A stretch of 64,000 bases of DNA from Marinicella algicola (GTDB taxonomy: Bacteria; Pseudomonadota; Gammaproteobacteria; Xanthomonadales; Marinicellaceae), in the NCBI RefSeq assembly GCF_028401385.1, contig NZ_JAQOMR010000001.1, positions 3,884,501 through 3,948,500 of the forward strand, written 5' to 3'. The notes beneath the pieces are model-generated. The model saw only the letters and a list, made by a program, of their open reading frames with translations, made no database searches and was not told the DNA's origin. The position numbers and the translations under genes were made by a program. Position 1 is the first letter of the stretch. The number at the start of each line of letters is the position of its first letter. Of this stretch, positions 39,785 to 50,114 are shown piece by piece.

Positions 39785-40473
39785 TTGTCCGATCTTTCCG
39801 GTTTTTCGCCACGGCTCAAGCCACAGCCCGTGCATCAGCGCGGGGTCTATGTCACGGTTGAGCCTTATGATACGGGCGAGCACGGCGCTGCACTGTGGCA
39901 CGCGCTCGGCGGCACAGCCGAAACCGTCAGTGCGCTTCTGTACTATTTCCCCAACCTGACTTTGCCGGCCCTGACGATTTCTATGCCTGGCTTGAAGATC
40001 AGAATGCTGCGGGCTCCTGGGTAACGCGCGTCTTCAAGACGGCGGAAACCGGCACGGTTGTCGGGATGGCGAGCTATATGCGCATCGACGAGAACAACGG
40101 CGCGGTCGAGATCGGTTCGGTCGCCCACGGTGCAGCGATGCAGCGTTCGCCGATGGCAACCGAGGTACACTATTTGTTGGCGCGTCACGTTTTCGATGAC
40201 CTCGGCTACCGGCGCTATGAATGGAAGTGCCACAACGGGAACGCGCCTAGCCATGCTACTGCGCAGCGGCTGGGGTTCACCTTCGAAGGCATTTTCCGCA
40301 ACCATATGGTCGCCAAGGGCAAGAACCGCGATACCGCCTGGTATTCGATGATCGACAGTGAGTGGCCAGCCATCAGGACCGCGCTCGAGACCTGGCTGTC
40401 GCCCGACAATTTCGATGCGGATGGCCGGCAGGTTCGGGGCCTGAAGGCGATCAGGACCGGGAGCGAGCAATGA
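39785..40473 (+). CDS. GNAT-family N-acetyltransferase, RimJ/RimL type (one frameshift)
   Basis: A TTG start at 39785 follows a GGGAGG site. The protein has VHQRGVYVTVEPYD at the front. After the break it reads DFAGPDDFYAWLEDQN, VGMASYMRIDENNGAVEIGS (the beta-bulge region) and CHNGNAPSHATAQRLGFTFEGIFRNHM, the acetyl-CoA-binding and RimL-like signature. One C is missing from the CCCC run near 39953 (FPQPDF). About 229 residues. The substrate could be a ribosomal protein N terminus or a small molecule. Its stop overlaps the next start (ATGA). Confidence 0.87.
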
Positions 40474-40685
40474 ATGACGATACGTCTGGCAATCGCGCAG
40501 CCATTATCGCGGCGGCGATCATCTTTGGCGGGTTGCTGATCGGCGGATATTTCCTGCCCGATGTCATAAATTATGTGGCGCTGTTTTCGCCATGGCTTGC
40601 GATCGGGGTGGGCATCTTTTTCGTGCTCGCCGTCTTCCTGATTTTCTGGCTGCGCGGCCGCTACCAGCGCCGCCACGGTCGATAA
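40470..40685 (+). CDS. Small two-helix membrane protein
   Basis: The 71-residue protein starts at an ATG that overlaps the GNAT stop, so translation is coupled. Two hydrophobic helices are visible (AAIIAAAIIFGGLLIGGYF and IGVGIFFVLAVFLIFWL), with a basic end RGRYQRRHGR. No family is recognised. The coupling suggests a link with the acetyltransferase, but nothing in the sequence shows it. Confidence 0.65.
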   Translation: MNDDTSGNRAAIIAAAIIFGGLLIGGYFLPDVINYVALFSPWLAIGVGIFFVLAVFLIFWLRGRYQRRHGR

Positions 40686-40884
40686 GCGCCGCAAACTGCA
40701 GCCTGGCAATGCGATTACACATCCTGAAACCGAAAAGCCTACCCGGATGATGCAAGGCAGGCTTTTAGCCTTTCTTCCGACCGGCAGTGGCATTGTTGGT
40801 ATGCTGGTTGTTCACCGTTTTCTGGCTGGGTGCCACGACCAGCGCCGTCACGGACGGAAACCCCAGTGCAAGGAGCTGCTGACC

Positions 40885-41997
40885 ATGACCGAAATTACAC
40901 CCGCCTGGGCAAGGGCGCATATGCCACGTGTGGCGCGCGCAATTGAGACCCTGCCGGCAATGACCGGCGTCCGGCTCGCCATGAGCATGCATCTCGATAT
41001 GAAGATGCTGCCGCTGGTGGAAGGGCTGGCCGGGCGCGGTGCGGCACTGTTCATCACCACCTGCAATCCGGCAACCGTGCGCAATGATGTGGTCGATGCC
41101 ATGCGGGCGGCCGGTGCGCGCGTCGATGCCTTCAAGGATATGCCGGAAGATGATTGGCAAAGGGCGATTGAAAACGGGATTGACTGGGGCCCGACCCATC
41201 TTTGCGAAATGGGGTCGGATTATACCCACAGGCTTCTGTCCGCCGGCGGGCCGCTTCCCGAGATTACGGCCGGGCTTGAAGCGACCGGCTCCGGCATTAA
41301 CCGGCTGCAGGGCGCGCTCCCGCCCTGGCCGATCTTCAATTGGGACGATCTGCCGGTCAAGGAAGGTCTGCACAATCGGCATATGGTCGGGCTGACCACA
41401 TGGAACGCCTTTTTCACCCGCACGCTTTTGAGCCTGCACGAAAAGAATGTGCTGGTGGTTGGTTACGGTTCTGTCGGGCAGGGGCTTGCAGCCAGTGCCA
41501 GAGCCTTCGGGGGCACGGTGATGGTGGCCGAGATCGATCCTGCCCGTCTCCTGCAGGCGCGCTATGATGGCTGGCGGACCGGCAGCGTTGCCGCGCTCGC
41601 GCCCGAGGCCGATGTTATTGTCACGGCCACCGGTGGTCATCACGTCGTGCCGTTTGCGGTGATCGAGACACTGAAGGACGGCTGTTTTCTTCTGAATTCC
41701 GGCCATCGTCTCGACGAGATCGAGCTTCTGCCGCTTCTGGCGCTGCCAGTGGATAGGGCTCTGCCTGCGGTCACCACCCACAGGCTTCCCTCCAGCAGCA
41801 GGGTTCACCTTTTCGTCGGTGGTGCCATGGCCAATCTGACCGGCGGCGAGGGCGACAGCCTCAATGCCTTTGACATGACGCTCGCGGTGATGGCCGAGGG
41901 TGTCGGCCATATTGTGGGCAAAGGCGCGCTGGCGCCGCAGGGCGTTCACCTGCTGCCGCGAGACGTCTGGGAGCGCGCCTGCCCGGATCCCCTGTGA
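40885..41997 (+). CDS. Adenosylhomocysteinase-like protein (divergent SAHH family)
   Basis: The 370-residue protein is about 95 residues shorter than typical AhcY. It keeps the SAHH architecture: SMHLDMKMLPLVEGLAGRGA, ITTCNPATVRNDV, a Rossmann motif VLVVGYGSVGQGLAASAR, VTATGGHHVVP and the NAD-site-like LNSGHRLDEIE. Key positions differ: the H-M-T region is SMHLD, D-N-R-Y-G is replaced by LHNRHMVG, and the E-E-T-T-T-G motif is not apparent. It may hydrolyse S-adenosylhomocysteine or a related nucleoside thioether, or be non-catalytic. AAGGAG precedes the ATG. It stands alone. Confidence 0.72.
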   Translation: MTEITPAWARAHMPRVARAIETLPAMTGVRLAMSMHLDMKMLPLVEGLAGRGAALFITTCNPATVRNDVVDAMRAAGARVDAFKDMPEDDWQRAIENGIDWGPTHLCEMGSDYTHRLLSAGGPLPEITAGLEATGSGINRLQGALPPWPIFNWDDLPVKEGLHNRHMVGLTTWNAFFTRTLLSLHEKNVLVVGYGSVGQGLAASARAFGGTVMVAEIDPARLLQARYDGWRTGSVAALAPEADVIVTATGGHHVVPFAVIETLKDGCFLLNSGHRLDEIELLPLLALPVDRALPAVTTHRLPSSSRVHLFVGGAMANLTGGEGDSLNAFDMTLAVMAEGVGHIVGKGALAPQGVHLLPRDVWERACPDPL

Positions 41998-42229
41998 CAG
42001 GCCCTTGCAACCGGCCCCTTGTGACCGGCTGAATAATCGTAATCAGGTTAATTCAGTGTCTGGCTGCGCCTTGCTTCTTTGGTGGATAAGTTGCCTTTTG
42101 CCCCGAGATTGGTAAAGCTGCGCCTGTTCTGCTTGAGCAGAAAACAAGCAGTTGGGGGCAAAGCCTGATATCGGGCGGCTGAAAAGGCTGCATCTCCGGT
42201 CGCGGGCGCCTTGAAACAGGGGTTAGCTT

Positions 42230-43431
42230 ATGATGCGTGTTATGGCGGGGGCGCGAGACCGCCTCGCTTGTTTTGGGGCGGTTGCCCTTGTTGTTCCGGT
42301 TCTTGCCTTCGCCGCGCCAGCCACGGCCTTCGATCTTGAAGGCTATCTGGAAGAGGTTCGTACGGAATACGGCCTTCCCGCGCTTGCCGCTGCTGTGGTC
42401 AAGGACGGTGAGACCGTAGAGGCCGCTGCGGTTGGCACCAGGGTTCTGGGTGCGGATATTCCGGTCACTGTCGACGACCGGTTTCATCTCGGTTCCAACA
42501 CCAAGGCGATGACCGCAACGCTTGCCGGCATGATGGTTGATGAGGGCAAGCTCGATTGGTCGTCGACCGTTGGCGACGTGTTGGGTGCGAATTTTCCGGG
42601 CATGAGCGAAAGCCTTTCGGCGGCAACGCTGGAGCAGCTTCTTTCCCATTCGAGCGGTGTTCCCGCCGACACTGATGAGATTGTCGATCTCTATTTCAGC
42701 GCCGAGGTCTTCGACTTCAATCCGTGGGAGCAGCGTGAACGCCTGCTCGACGCCTGGAAGACGAACGAAGTGACGATCCCGGACGGCTCGCCGTTCCAAT
42801 ATTCCAATCTCGGCTACATCATTGCCGGTATGATGGTTGAGGCGGTTGCCGGCGAGAACTGGGAAACGCTGATGAACGGACGGATTTTCGAGCCGCTCGG
42901 CCTTGATACAGCTGGCCTCGGGCCGCAGACCAGCTTCGGTCTTGTGGATGCGCCGGTCAGTCACCGGATCGAAGAAGACGGAACTGTGACGCCGATGTAC
43001 TGGGGGCTGCCTCCGATGTTCCTCCGGCCATGGGACCGGCCGGGACCGCACACATGTCTGTCGGCGACTATGCAAAATGGGCGTCCTGGAATGTGGGTGA
43101 GGGCAGGCGCGGCCCGGCGCTGGTTTCGCCGGAAACGCTCCAGTATCTTCATGCCGCCAAGGTTCAGACCCCTCTGCGCGAAAACCCACCACCCGGCACG
43201 CCGACGACGGGCGAATATGCGCTTGGCTGGGGTGTTGTGCCGTTCGATTGGGCCGACCGGCCGCTTCTGACCCATAACGGGTCGAATGCGATGAACCTGG
43301 CCCGCATCGTGCTTGATCCGGAGGAAGACCTTGGCATCGTGGTGCTGACGAATTTTTCGGGCCAGTCGGCCAATCAGGCCGCAGGCGATGTCTTGGCCGG
43401 ACTCTATGCGGAATTCTCGCAAAACGAGTAA
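42230..43431 (+). CDS. Exported serine hydrolase, class C beta-lactamase-like (one frameshift)
   Basis: A signal peptide (ACFGAVALVVPVLAFAAPATA) precedes a beta-lactamase/DD-peptidase fold. The S-x-x-K is HLGSNTKAMTA, the Y-x-N FQYSNLGYIIAG, and the H-x-G near the end LLTHNGSNAMN. One base is missing near 43015; the restored frame reads PPAMGPAGTAHMSVGDYAKW. About 400 residues. Members include AmpC-like lactamases, D-aminopeptidases and esterases. The sequence does not distinguish among them. The ATG 42230 or 42239 may start the protein. Confidence 0.85.
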
Positions 43432-43783
43432 TCAACCGCCAGAAATTGAGCCATGGTTAATCCCTTGGGGTTGATATCGGGCCCGACCGACCGCAAATCC
43501 ATCGGGTCCGGCGTTATCCCTTGAGGAGCGTCTGAGACAAGCACGACATCGCTGACGTAAAGATGGTACCTTATGGCCCTCAAACGATGCCCAGAGCCGC
43601 TAAATTGGCGTGTAATTGCTGCCATAAGCATGGTGAAGCGCCTTGCAGAGACATTTGGTGCTCATTATATAGCGCTCACAACGGCGTTATCGCCGCGAAA
43701 TTCAAATCAAGACCATAGCTCAAGGGGCCGTCACAGAATGCCTGAAGGGTTCGGATGGCCTGCTTAAAAGGAGACACGCGAAA
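43432..43783. other. Intergenic region upstream of dnaK
   Basis: No gene is supported in these 352 bases. It contains the candidate RpoH promoter at 43642-43668 and the dnaK ribosome-binding site AAAGGAG. I see no CIRCE-type inverted repeat. Confidence 0.55.
43642..43668 (+). promoter_or_regulatory. Candidate RpoH heat-shock promoter of dnaK
   Basis: CTTGCA (43642-43647), 15 bases, CATTAT (43663-43668) resembles the alphaproteobacterial RpoH pattern (CTTG at -35). It lies about 115 bases before dnaK. The -10 match is loose. Confidence 0.45.
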
Positions 43784-45709
43784 ATGGCTAAAGTAATTGG
43801 TATTGACCTCGGTACGACGAATTCCTGCATCGCCATCATGGATGGCAAGGATGCCAAGGTGATCGAAAACGCCGAAGGCGCCCGTACGACCCCTTCGATG
43901 GTGGCTTTTTCTGAAGATGGTGAGCGCCTTGTCGGCCAGCCCGCCAAGCGTCAGGCTGTGACCAATCCCACCAATACACTCTTCGCTGTCAAGCGCCTGA
44001 TCGGCCGCCGCTACGAAGACCCGACCGTGACCAAGGACAAGGGCCTGGTTCCCTTCGAAATCGTCAAGGGCGACAATGGCGATGCCTGGGTGAAGGCCAA
44101 CGACAAGTCCTATTCCCCGTCGCAGGTCTCGGCGATGATCCTTCAGAAGATGAAGGAGACCGCGGAAGCTTATCTCGGTGAAAAGGTAGAGCAGGCCGTC
44201 ATCACGGTTCCCGCCTACTTCAACGACGCCCAGCGTCAGGCCACCAAGGATGCCGGCAAGATCGCCGGTCTGGAAGTGCTGCGCATCATCAACGAGCCGA
44301 CGGCTGCTGCACTCGCTTACGGCCTCGACAAGAACGAAGGCAAGACCATTGCCGTTTATGACCTTGGCGGTGGTACCTTCGACGTGTCGATCCTCGAAAT
44401 CGGCGATGGCGTCTTCGAAGTGAAGTCGACCAATGGCGATACCTTCCTCGGTGGCGAAGACTTTGACATGCGTCTGGTCGAATATCTTGCAGACGAGTTC
44501 AAGAAGGAAAACGGCATTGATCTGAGGGCTGACAAACTGGCCCTGCAGCGTCTGAAGGAAGCCGCCGAAAAGGCCAAGATCGAGCTTTCGTCCTCGCAGC
44601 AGACCGAAGTCAACCTGCCGTTCATCACGGCTGACGCGACCGGCCCGAAGCATCTGACGTTGAAGCTGACCCGCGCCAAGTTCGAAAGCCTCGTTGCTGA
44701 TCTCGTCAAGCGCACAGTTGGCCCCTGCCAGGCCGCGCTGAAGGATGCGGGTATTTCGGCAAGCGAGATTGACGAAGTTGTTCTGGTCGGCGGTATGAGC
44801 CGCATGCCCAAGGTTCAGGAAACCGTGAAGCAGCTGTTCGGCAAGGATCCGCACAAGGGTGTAAATCCGGATGAAGTCGTGGCGCTTGGTGCTGCCATTC
44901 AGGGTGGCGTTCTGCAGGGCGACGTCAAGGACGTTCTGCTGCTTGACGTGACCCCGCTGTCGCTCGGTATCGAAACGCTCGGTGGCGTGTTTACCCGCCT
45001 TATCGACCGTAACACCACGATCCCGACCAAGAAGAGCCAGACCTTCTCCACGGCAGAGGACAATCAGTCCGCTGTGACCATTCGTGTGGCTCAGGGCGAA
45101 CGTGAAATGGCGGCCGACAACAAGATGCTCGGCCAGTTCGACCTCGTTGGCATTCCGCCAGCACCGCGCGGCGTGCCGCAGATCGAAGTCACCTTCGATA
45201 TCGACGCCAACGGCATCGTCAACGTGTCTGCCAAAGACAAGGGCACCGGCAAGGAACACCAGATCCGTATTCAGGCGTCGGGTGGTCTTTCCGATGCCGA
45301 CATTGATCAGATGGTCAAGGACGCCGAAAGCCACGCCGAAGAAGACAAGAAGCGTCGTGCTGCGGTTGAGGCGAAGAACCAGGCTGAAAGCCTGATTCAT
45401 TCCTCCGAGCAGTCGCTCAATGAGCATGGCGACAAGGTTTCGGAAGAAGACCGCAATGCCATCACGGCGGCGATCGAGGAACTGAAGACGGCTGTCGGTG
45501 CCGAAGAGCCGGATGCCGATGACATCCAGGCCAAGACGCAGACGCTGATGGAAGTTTCGATGAAGCTCGGTCAGGCCGTCTATGAAGCTCAGCAGGCTGA
45601 TGAGAACGCGGCTGCCTCCGCGGATGCCGCCAGGGACGCCGAGTCCGACGTTGTCGATGCTGATTTCGAAGACGTCAGCGATGATGACGACAACAAGAAA
45701 TCGGCTTGA
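43784..45709 (+). CDS. dnaK: Chaperone DnaK (Hsp70)
   Basis: The 641-residue protein begins [20 protein letters not shown]. The ATPase domain has [13 protein letters not shown] and [14 protein letters not shown]. The substrate-binding domain follows from about residue 390, with a helical lid and an acidic tail ([19 protein letters not shown]). DnaK binds unfolded peptide segments with ATP-driven cycling by DnaJ and GrpE. GGAG lies 9 bases before the ATG. It is one of the longest intact frames here, with no frameshift. Confidence 0.98.
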   Translation: MAKVIGIDLGTTNSCIAIMDGKDAKVIENAEGARTTPSMVAFSEDGERLVGQPAKRQAVTNPTNTLFAVKRLIGRRYEDPTVTKDKGLVPFEIVKGDNGDAWVKANDKSYSPSQVSAMILQKMKETAEAYLGEKVEQAVITVPAYFNDAQRQATKDAGKIAGLEVLRIINEPTAAALAYGLDKNEGKTIAVYDLGGGTFDVSILEIGDGVFEVKSTNGDTFLGGEDFDMRLVEYLADEFKKENGIDLRADKLALQRLKEAAEKAKIELSSSQQTEVNLPFITADATGPKHLTLKLTRAKFESLVADLVKRTVGPCQAALKDAGISASEIDEVVLVGGMSRMPKVQETVKQLFGKDPHKGVNPDEVVALGAAIQGGVLQGDVKDVLLLDVTPLSLGIETLGGVFTRLIDRNTTIPTKKSQTFSTAEDNQSAVTIRVAQGEREMAADNKMLGQFDLVGIPPAPRGVPQIEVTFDIDANGIVNVSAKDKGTGKEHQIRIQASGGLSDADIDQMVKDAESHAEEDKKRRAAVEAKNQAESLIHSSEQSLNEHGDKVSEEDRNAITAAIEELKTAVGAEEPDADDIQAKTQTLMEVSMKLGQAVYEAQQADENAAASADAARDAESDVVDADFEDVSDDDDNKKSA

Positions 45710-45747
45710 TTTGAGCGTCGCTCGTTATCAATCCTGAAATCAAACAT

Positions 45748-45770
45748 CCGGCCGTTCCCAAGGCGGCCGG
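45748..45770 (+). terminator. Hairpin in the dnaK-dnaJ gap
   Basis: CCGGCCG (45748-45754) pairs with CGGCCGG (45764-45770) around a 9-base loop. There is no T-tract, so it is more likely an attenuator or mRNA-stabilising hairpin than a full terminator. Confidence 0.55.
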
Positions 45771-45800
45771 AGAATTCTGTTCAAGAGGTTGGCAGACTCC

Positions 45801-46958
45801 ATGGCAAAAGCGGACTATTACGAGACACTCGGGGTCGGCCGTTCGGCAGACGAAAAGGAGCTGAAGAGCGCCTTCCGCAAACTTGCGATGAAGTGCCATC
45901 CGGACAAGAATCCGGATAATCCCGAGGCCGAAAAGAAGTTCAAGGAAATCAACGAAGCCTACGAGACGCTCAAGGACCCGCAGAAGCGAGCTGCCTATGA
46001 TCGTTTCGGTCATGCCGCGTTTGAAAACGGCGGCGGCGGACCGGGCGCTGCTGGCTTCGGAGGCGCCGGTGGCTTCTCCGATATTTTCGAGGATATTTTT
46101 GGCGAAATGATGGGCGGCGCGCGCGGGCGGCGTTCTTCCGGCGGACGCGAGCGCGGGGCTGACCTGCGCTACAATATGGAAATCTCGCTGGAGGAAAGCT
46201 TCGAGGGCAAGACGGCGCAGATCAGGGTTCCGACCTCAGTCGTCTGTGACGAATGCACGGGCTCCGGTGCAAAGCCGGGTTCGAAGCCGTCGACCTGTGC
46301 CACCTGTCACGGTTCTGGCCGGGTGCGCGCGGCGCAGGGCTTTTTCTCGGTGGAACGTACCTGCCCGACCTGTCACGGCCGTGGCGAAACGATTTCCGAC
46401 CCCTGCACGAAATGCCGTGGCGAGGGACGCACGGTCGAGGAGCGTTCGCTTTCGGTCAACATTCCGGCCGGTATCGAAGACGGTACCCGCATCCGCCTTC
46501 AGGGTGAGGGCGAGGCGGGCTTGCGGGGCGGGCCATCGGGCGATCTTTACATCTTTCTGTCGGTCAAGCCGCATATGTTCTTTCAGCGCGATGGCGCGGA
46601 CCTGCATTGCAGCGTGCCGATCTCGATGACCCAGGCGGCTCTTGGCGGCAAGTTCGAGGTCACCACGCTGGACGGCACCAAGTCGCGTGTTGCGGTTCCC
46701 GAGGGCACTCAGACTGGCAAGCAGTTCCGCCTCAAGGGCAAGGGCATGCCGGTGCTCCGATCCTCCCACAAGGGCGATCTCTACATTCAGGTTCGCGTCG
46801 AGACCCCGCAGAAACTGACACGCCGTCAGCGCGAATTGCTGGAGGAATTCGACGAACTCTCGTCCAACGAGAACAACCCGGAATCCAACGGCTTTTTCGC
46901 CCGGATGAAGGAATTTTCGGGACGGAGTGATGGCATCACAGTCGCTGATACCATTTGA
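45801..46958 (+). CDS. dnaJ: Chaperone DnaJ (Hsp40)
   Basis: The 385-residue protein starts [18 protein letters not shown]. The J domain has the H-P-D motif in [12 protein letters not shown] Gly-rich segment and four C-x-x-C-x-G-x-G zinc repeats follow ([32 protein letters not shown]), then the substrate-binding C-terminal domains. It delivers substrates to DnaK and stimulates its ATPase. The ATG at 45801 is preferred over an upstream TTG. A terminator follows immediately. Confidence 0.98.
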   Translation: MAKADYYETLGVGRSADEKELKSAFRKLAMKCHPDKNPDNPEAEKKFKEINEAYETLKDPQKRAAYDRFGHAAFENGGGGPGAAGFGGAGGFSDIFEDIFGEMMGGARGRRSSGGRERGADLRYNMEISLEESFEGKTAQIRVPTSVVCDECTGSGAKPGSKPSTCATCHGSGRVRAAQGFFSVERTCPTCHGRGETISDPCTKCRGEGRTVEERSLSVNIPAGIEDGTRIRLQGEGEAGLRGGPSGDLYIFLSVKPHMFFQRDGADLHCSVPISMTQAALGGKFEVTTLDGTKSRVAVPEGTQTGKQFRLKGKGMPVLRSSHKGDLYIQVRVETPQKLTRRQRELLEEFDELSSNENNPESNGFFARMKEFSGRSDGITVADTI

Positions 46959-46960
46959 AG

Positions 46961-46987
46961 GCGTCGGGGTAGGCCCCGGCGCTTTTT
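46961..46987 (+). terminator. Rho-independent terminator after dnaJ
   Basis: GCGTCGGGG (46961-46969) and CCCCGGCGC (46974-46982) form a strong stem, with one G.T pair, around TAGG and lead into TTTTTG. It begins 2 bases after the stop codon. Confidence 0.88.
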
Positions 46988-47112
46988 GTTGATCGTTGTG
47001 AACATCAGAGTGGTTCATTGTGGCCCTGAACTGCTCTGGCCAGTCATGGCGGTCTTTTGTCTTGATCGCTTTTGCCCCATAAGGGGCGGACCATTTGAAC
47101 AGAAACTGCGCC

Positions 47113-48234
47113 ATGCTGCCCTCTATTTTCCTGACTGTGCTGAAGCTCACTGACTTCCGCAATTATCCGCAAGCATCGCTTTCGCTTGATGGACGGCATG
47201 TCGTGCTGACGGGGAAAACGGGGCGGGCAAGACCAATCTCATGGAAGCCGTGTCTTTCCTGTCGCCCGGGCGTGGCATGCGCCGGGCCTCCTACGGGCAG
47301 GTCGCACGCAAGGGGCGGCTGCCGGTTTTACGGTGTTTTCCGAGCTCGAAGGCATGGAGGGCGGCGTCGGTATCGGAACCGGGACGGACGGCACGGAAGG
47401 AGCAGGCCGTAGGGTCCGCATCAACGGTACGCAGGCCACTTCAGGGGATGAGCTTCTCGATCATGTGCGGGTGATCTGGCTGACGCCCTCCATGGACGGG
47501 CTTTTCACCGGGCCGGCCGGCGACCGCCGTCGCTTTCTCGACCGGATGGTGCTGTCGATCGATCCTGCGCATGGTCGCCGTGTCGCAGATTTCGAGCGGG
47601 CCATGCGCTCGCGCAATCGGCTTTTGTCGGAGCGACGCATGGAGCCCGCGTGGCTCTCCGGGCTGGAACAGCAGATGGCCGGGCTCGGCGTGGCGATGGC
47701 ACTGGCGCGGCGCGAGCTGCTGTCGCTCCTGACCGGGCTGATCGCCGAAAGCGAGGCAGGCTCTCCCTTCCCCGCACCCGATATCGCGCTCACCGGCTTC
47801 TTCGCCGATGTGGCCGAGGCACCGGCGATCGATCTGGAGGATCGTTACCGGGCGCTGCTGGAAGAGGAGCGCTACCGTGATGCTTCTGCCGGTCGCACGC
47901 TGGATGGGCCGCATCGCAGTGAGATGGCCGTGCGGCATCAGCAAAAGGACATTGAGGCGGCACTGTGCTCAACCGGGGAGCAGAAGGCGCTGCTGATCGG
48001 GCTGGTGCTGGCGCATGCAAAGCTCACCCGCCGCATCAGTGGCTATCCACCGATCATGCTGTTCGATGAAGTTGCCGCCCATCTGGACGAGGAACGGCGC
48101 GCGGCGCTTTTACCCGCATTTCCGAAATCGGCGGTCAGTCCTTCATGACCGGCACCGACCGGGCGCTGTTTACCGCGCTCGGCGACCGCGGCCAGTTCTT
48201 CAACGTCGCGAACGGGGTGGTGAGCGAAGCTTAG
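47113..48234 (+). CDS. recF: DNA replication and repair protein RecF (three frameshifts)
   Basis: The start [20 protein letters not shown] is typical of rhizobial RecF. With one G restored near 47218 the Walker A reads [17 protein letters not shown], followed by [15 protein letters not shown] second G is missing near 47311 and a T near 48109. Later motifs are [17 protein letters not shown] (VIWLTPSMD), [33 protein letters not shown] (signature) and [16 protein letters not shown] (Walker B and D loop). It ends [10 protein letters not shown] at 48234, about 374 residues. RecF loads RecA at single-strand gaps with RecO and RecR. dnaN and gyrB, its classic neighbours, are not here, as is usual in rhizobia. 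Confidence 0.9.
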
Positions 48235-48437
48235 CGCCGATGCTGGAAAGTGCTTCTGATAAAAAGCGAACAGCGCGTCGCGGACCTATTCGGACTGGCG
48301 CCATGACACCCCGGATCCAATCATTGGCTGTGTATGGACAAAAGACCTGCAACTATACAGCTAGACATGCACCCGTATTACATTTATCCGGTTATAGCGA
48401 AATTTACTTCAGGTTGCAGGACTTCAAAGTGGACGGC

Positions 48438-48961
48438 ATGAGAAAAACACCCAAGATTGCGATTGCAATTATGATAGCAGCATTGTCGGGTTGTACGACT
48501 GAAACTCCTGAACCAGAAGACCTGAATCCACTATTTCCCGAGCTGTCTGAACTGGGTCAGGCGGCGGCGAAAGCCTGTCTCATTCAATTTATGGATATCG
48601 CATCTGTGGACAAAGCATCAGGCGTCCTCATAGCCGCAGGTTACGAGCTCCACGAGAAGCAATGGGAAGGCATGCGTGGCTTCACCAAGCCACTCAGCGC
48701 TGGGGGCAAATCCATTTGGGGCGATAGCAAGGGGCACACTGAAGCCGCGATCCCGACCAAAACCGATCTTGGAGGCAGACTGCACTGCCGTGCGTCGGTC
48801 CGCGGCTTTAATTCCAAAGCCCGAGGCGATGTTTTTATCGGGCATTTGCAAAAGAGATTACCAGTTCAGCGATCGCGAATGATACACGAGTCTACGGGCG
48901 ATATAAAAATGGTGCCGGCAGTGTGGGAGCCCTCTATTCACCAAAGAAATCGTCGCGATAG
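48438..48961 (+). CDS. Putative lipoprotein of unknown function (one frameshift)
   Basis: MRKTPKIAIAIMIAALSGC is a lipoprotein signal with lipobox LSGC. The mature part has AAAKACLIQFMDIASVDKA and GGRLHCRASVRGF with two cysteines that could form a disulfide. One T is missing from the TTTTT run near 48835. The restored tail reads FYRAFAKEITSSAIAND and RYKNGAGSVGALYSPKK, ending at 48961, a more natural end than the frame as read. About 174 residues. No family is recognised. The gene and its upstream 200 bases are more AT-rich than the surroundings, which may mean acquisition. Confidence 0.6.
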
Positions 48962-49078
48962 TGTTACGTGACAGGCGCACGCTGGTTATGCGCCGCCCTG
49001 TCTCGTTTCGTCATTTGGCGCGGCAGCTACTGCAAGGATAAAGGATAGAGGACAAAGCCTGCAGTTGAGCGGATATCT

Positions 49079-49282
49079 TCAGTAATGCGGCGGTTTGGTG
49101 ATCGCCGGGCGTTCGCCGGCGGTTTCCTCCAGCGTTAGGAACCGGTCTGTCAGGACCTCGAACTGCTTCTTCAACCGGTCGATTTCCTTCCACTGGGCGG
49201 CAAGCTGTTCAGACAGTTCATCGATGGTTTTCGCCTGATAGGCGACGGTTTCTTCCAGTTTAAGAATACGGTCGTCACTCAT
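49079..49282 (-). CDS. slyX: SlyX family protein
   Basis: The 67-residue protein starts MSDDRILKLEETVAYQAKTI and is one long coiled coil (LSEQLAAQWKEIDRLKKQ), ending with the SlyX-type PPHY. SlyX is a small conserved protein of unknown function, named for its position next to slyD in enterobacteria. Here the FKBP gene is far away. The start at 49282 fits the family; an upstream in-frame ATG at 49297 is possible. Confidence 0.85.
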   Translation of the reverse strand: MSDDRILKLEETVAYQAKTIDELSEQLAAQWKEIDRLKKQFEVLTDRFLTLEETAGERPAITKPPHY

Positions 49283-49348
49283 GGTGTTTTCCATCACGTT
49301 TGCGGGTTCTTGGCTATCCGTTCCTGCCGTGCCTGATATAGTGAAACG

Positions 49349-50109
49349 ATGAGCGACATTGAACCCTTTTCCCCGAAGAAATCGAACGCTATGCCCGCCA
49401 CATCGTACTGCCGGAGATCGGCGGCGCGGGTCAGCAGGCGCTCAAGCGTGCGCGGGTGCTGGTGATTGGTGCGGGCGGGCTCGGCAGTCCGGTTCTCGCC
49501 TATCTGGCGGCTGCCGGTATCGGTACGCTGGGTATTGCCGATGATGACGCCGTCAGCCTTTCCAACCTTCAACGTCAGGTCATTCATGACAGTGGCACTG
49601 TTGGAGAGGAGAAGACGAAGAGTGCGGCACGGGCGATTGCGCGCATCAACCCGCATGTCATCTGCCGTCGCTTTCACGAACGGCTTGATGCCGGAACCGT
49701 TGATGATGTCCTGGCCGGTTTCGATATCCTCGTGGACGGGTCCGACAATTTCGACACGCGCTATATGGCCGCCGATGCTGCCGAGCGCAGGAGCGTGCCG
49801 CTGGTGACCGGCGCCGTCGGCCGGTTCGATGGATCGCTGACGGTGCTGAAGCCTTATGCGGCGGGGGTTGATGGAAAGCCAAACCCGCGTTACCGCGATC
49901 TCTATCCGAAAGCGCCGCCGTCTGGCCTGGTGCCGTCCTGCGCCGAGGCCGGCATTGTCGGCCCGGTCACCGGCGTGATCGGCACGTTGATGGCGATGGA
50001 AGTGATCAAGCTTGCGACGGGCGCCGGTGATCCGCTGATTGGCCGGCTTCTGCTTTACGACGCGCTTGCCACCCGCTTTGAAACCATCGCCTACGCGCGG
50101 AAAGCCTGA
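49349..50109 (+). CDS. moeB: ThiF/MoeB/HesA-family adenylyltransferase (one frameshift)
   Basis: An ATG at 49349 gives MSDIEP. After one T is restored in the TTTT run near 49369 it reads FPEEIERYARHIVLPEIGG, the standard MoeB opening. The ATP-binding core is VLVIGAGGLGSPVLAYLAAAG, then DDDAVSLSNLQRQVIHDS, DGSDNFDTRY and the conserved Cys in PSCAEAGIVGPVTG. About 253 residues. These E1-like enzymes adenylate the C terminus of MoaD or ThiS for sulfur transfer. Zn-binding C-x-x-C pairs of classical MoeB are not evident, so MoeB and ThiF cannot be separated firmly. Confidence 0.85.
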
Positions 50110-50114
50110 GGCGA

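Noticed and set aside
42053..43435. A 460-codon minus-strand frame over the serine hydrolase
   Set aside because: The plus strand carries S-x-x-K, Y-S-N and H-N-G motifs in order; the minus frame has no domain or ribosome-binding site.
43676..45427. A 583-codon open frame antisense to dnaK
   Set aside because: Antisense frames in dnaK are a well-known effect of its codon bias. The plus strand encodes a perfect DnaK.
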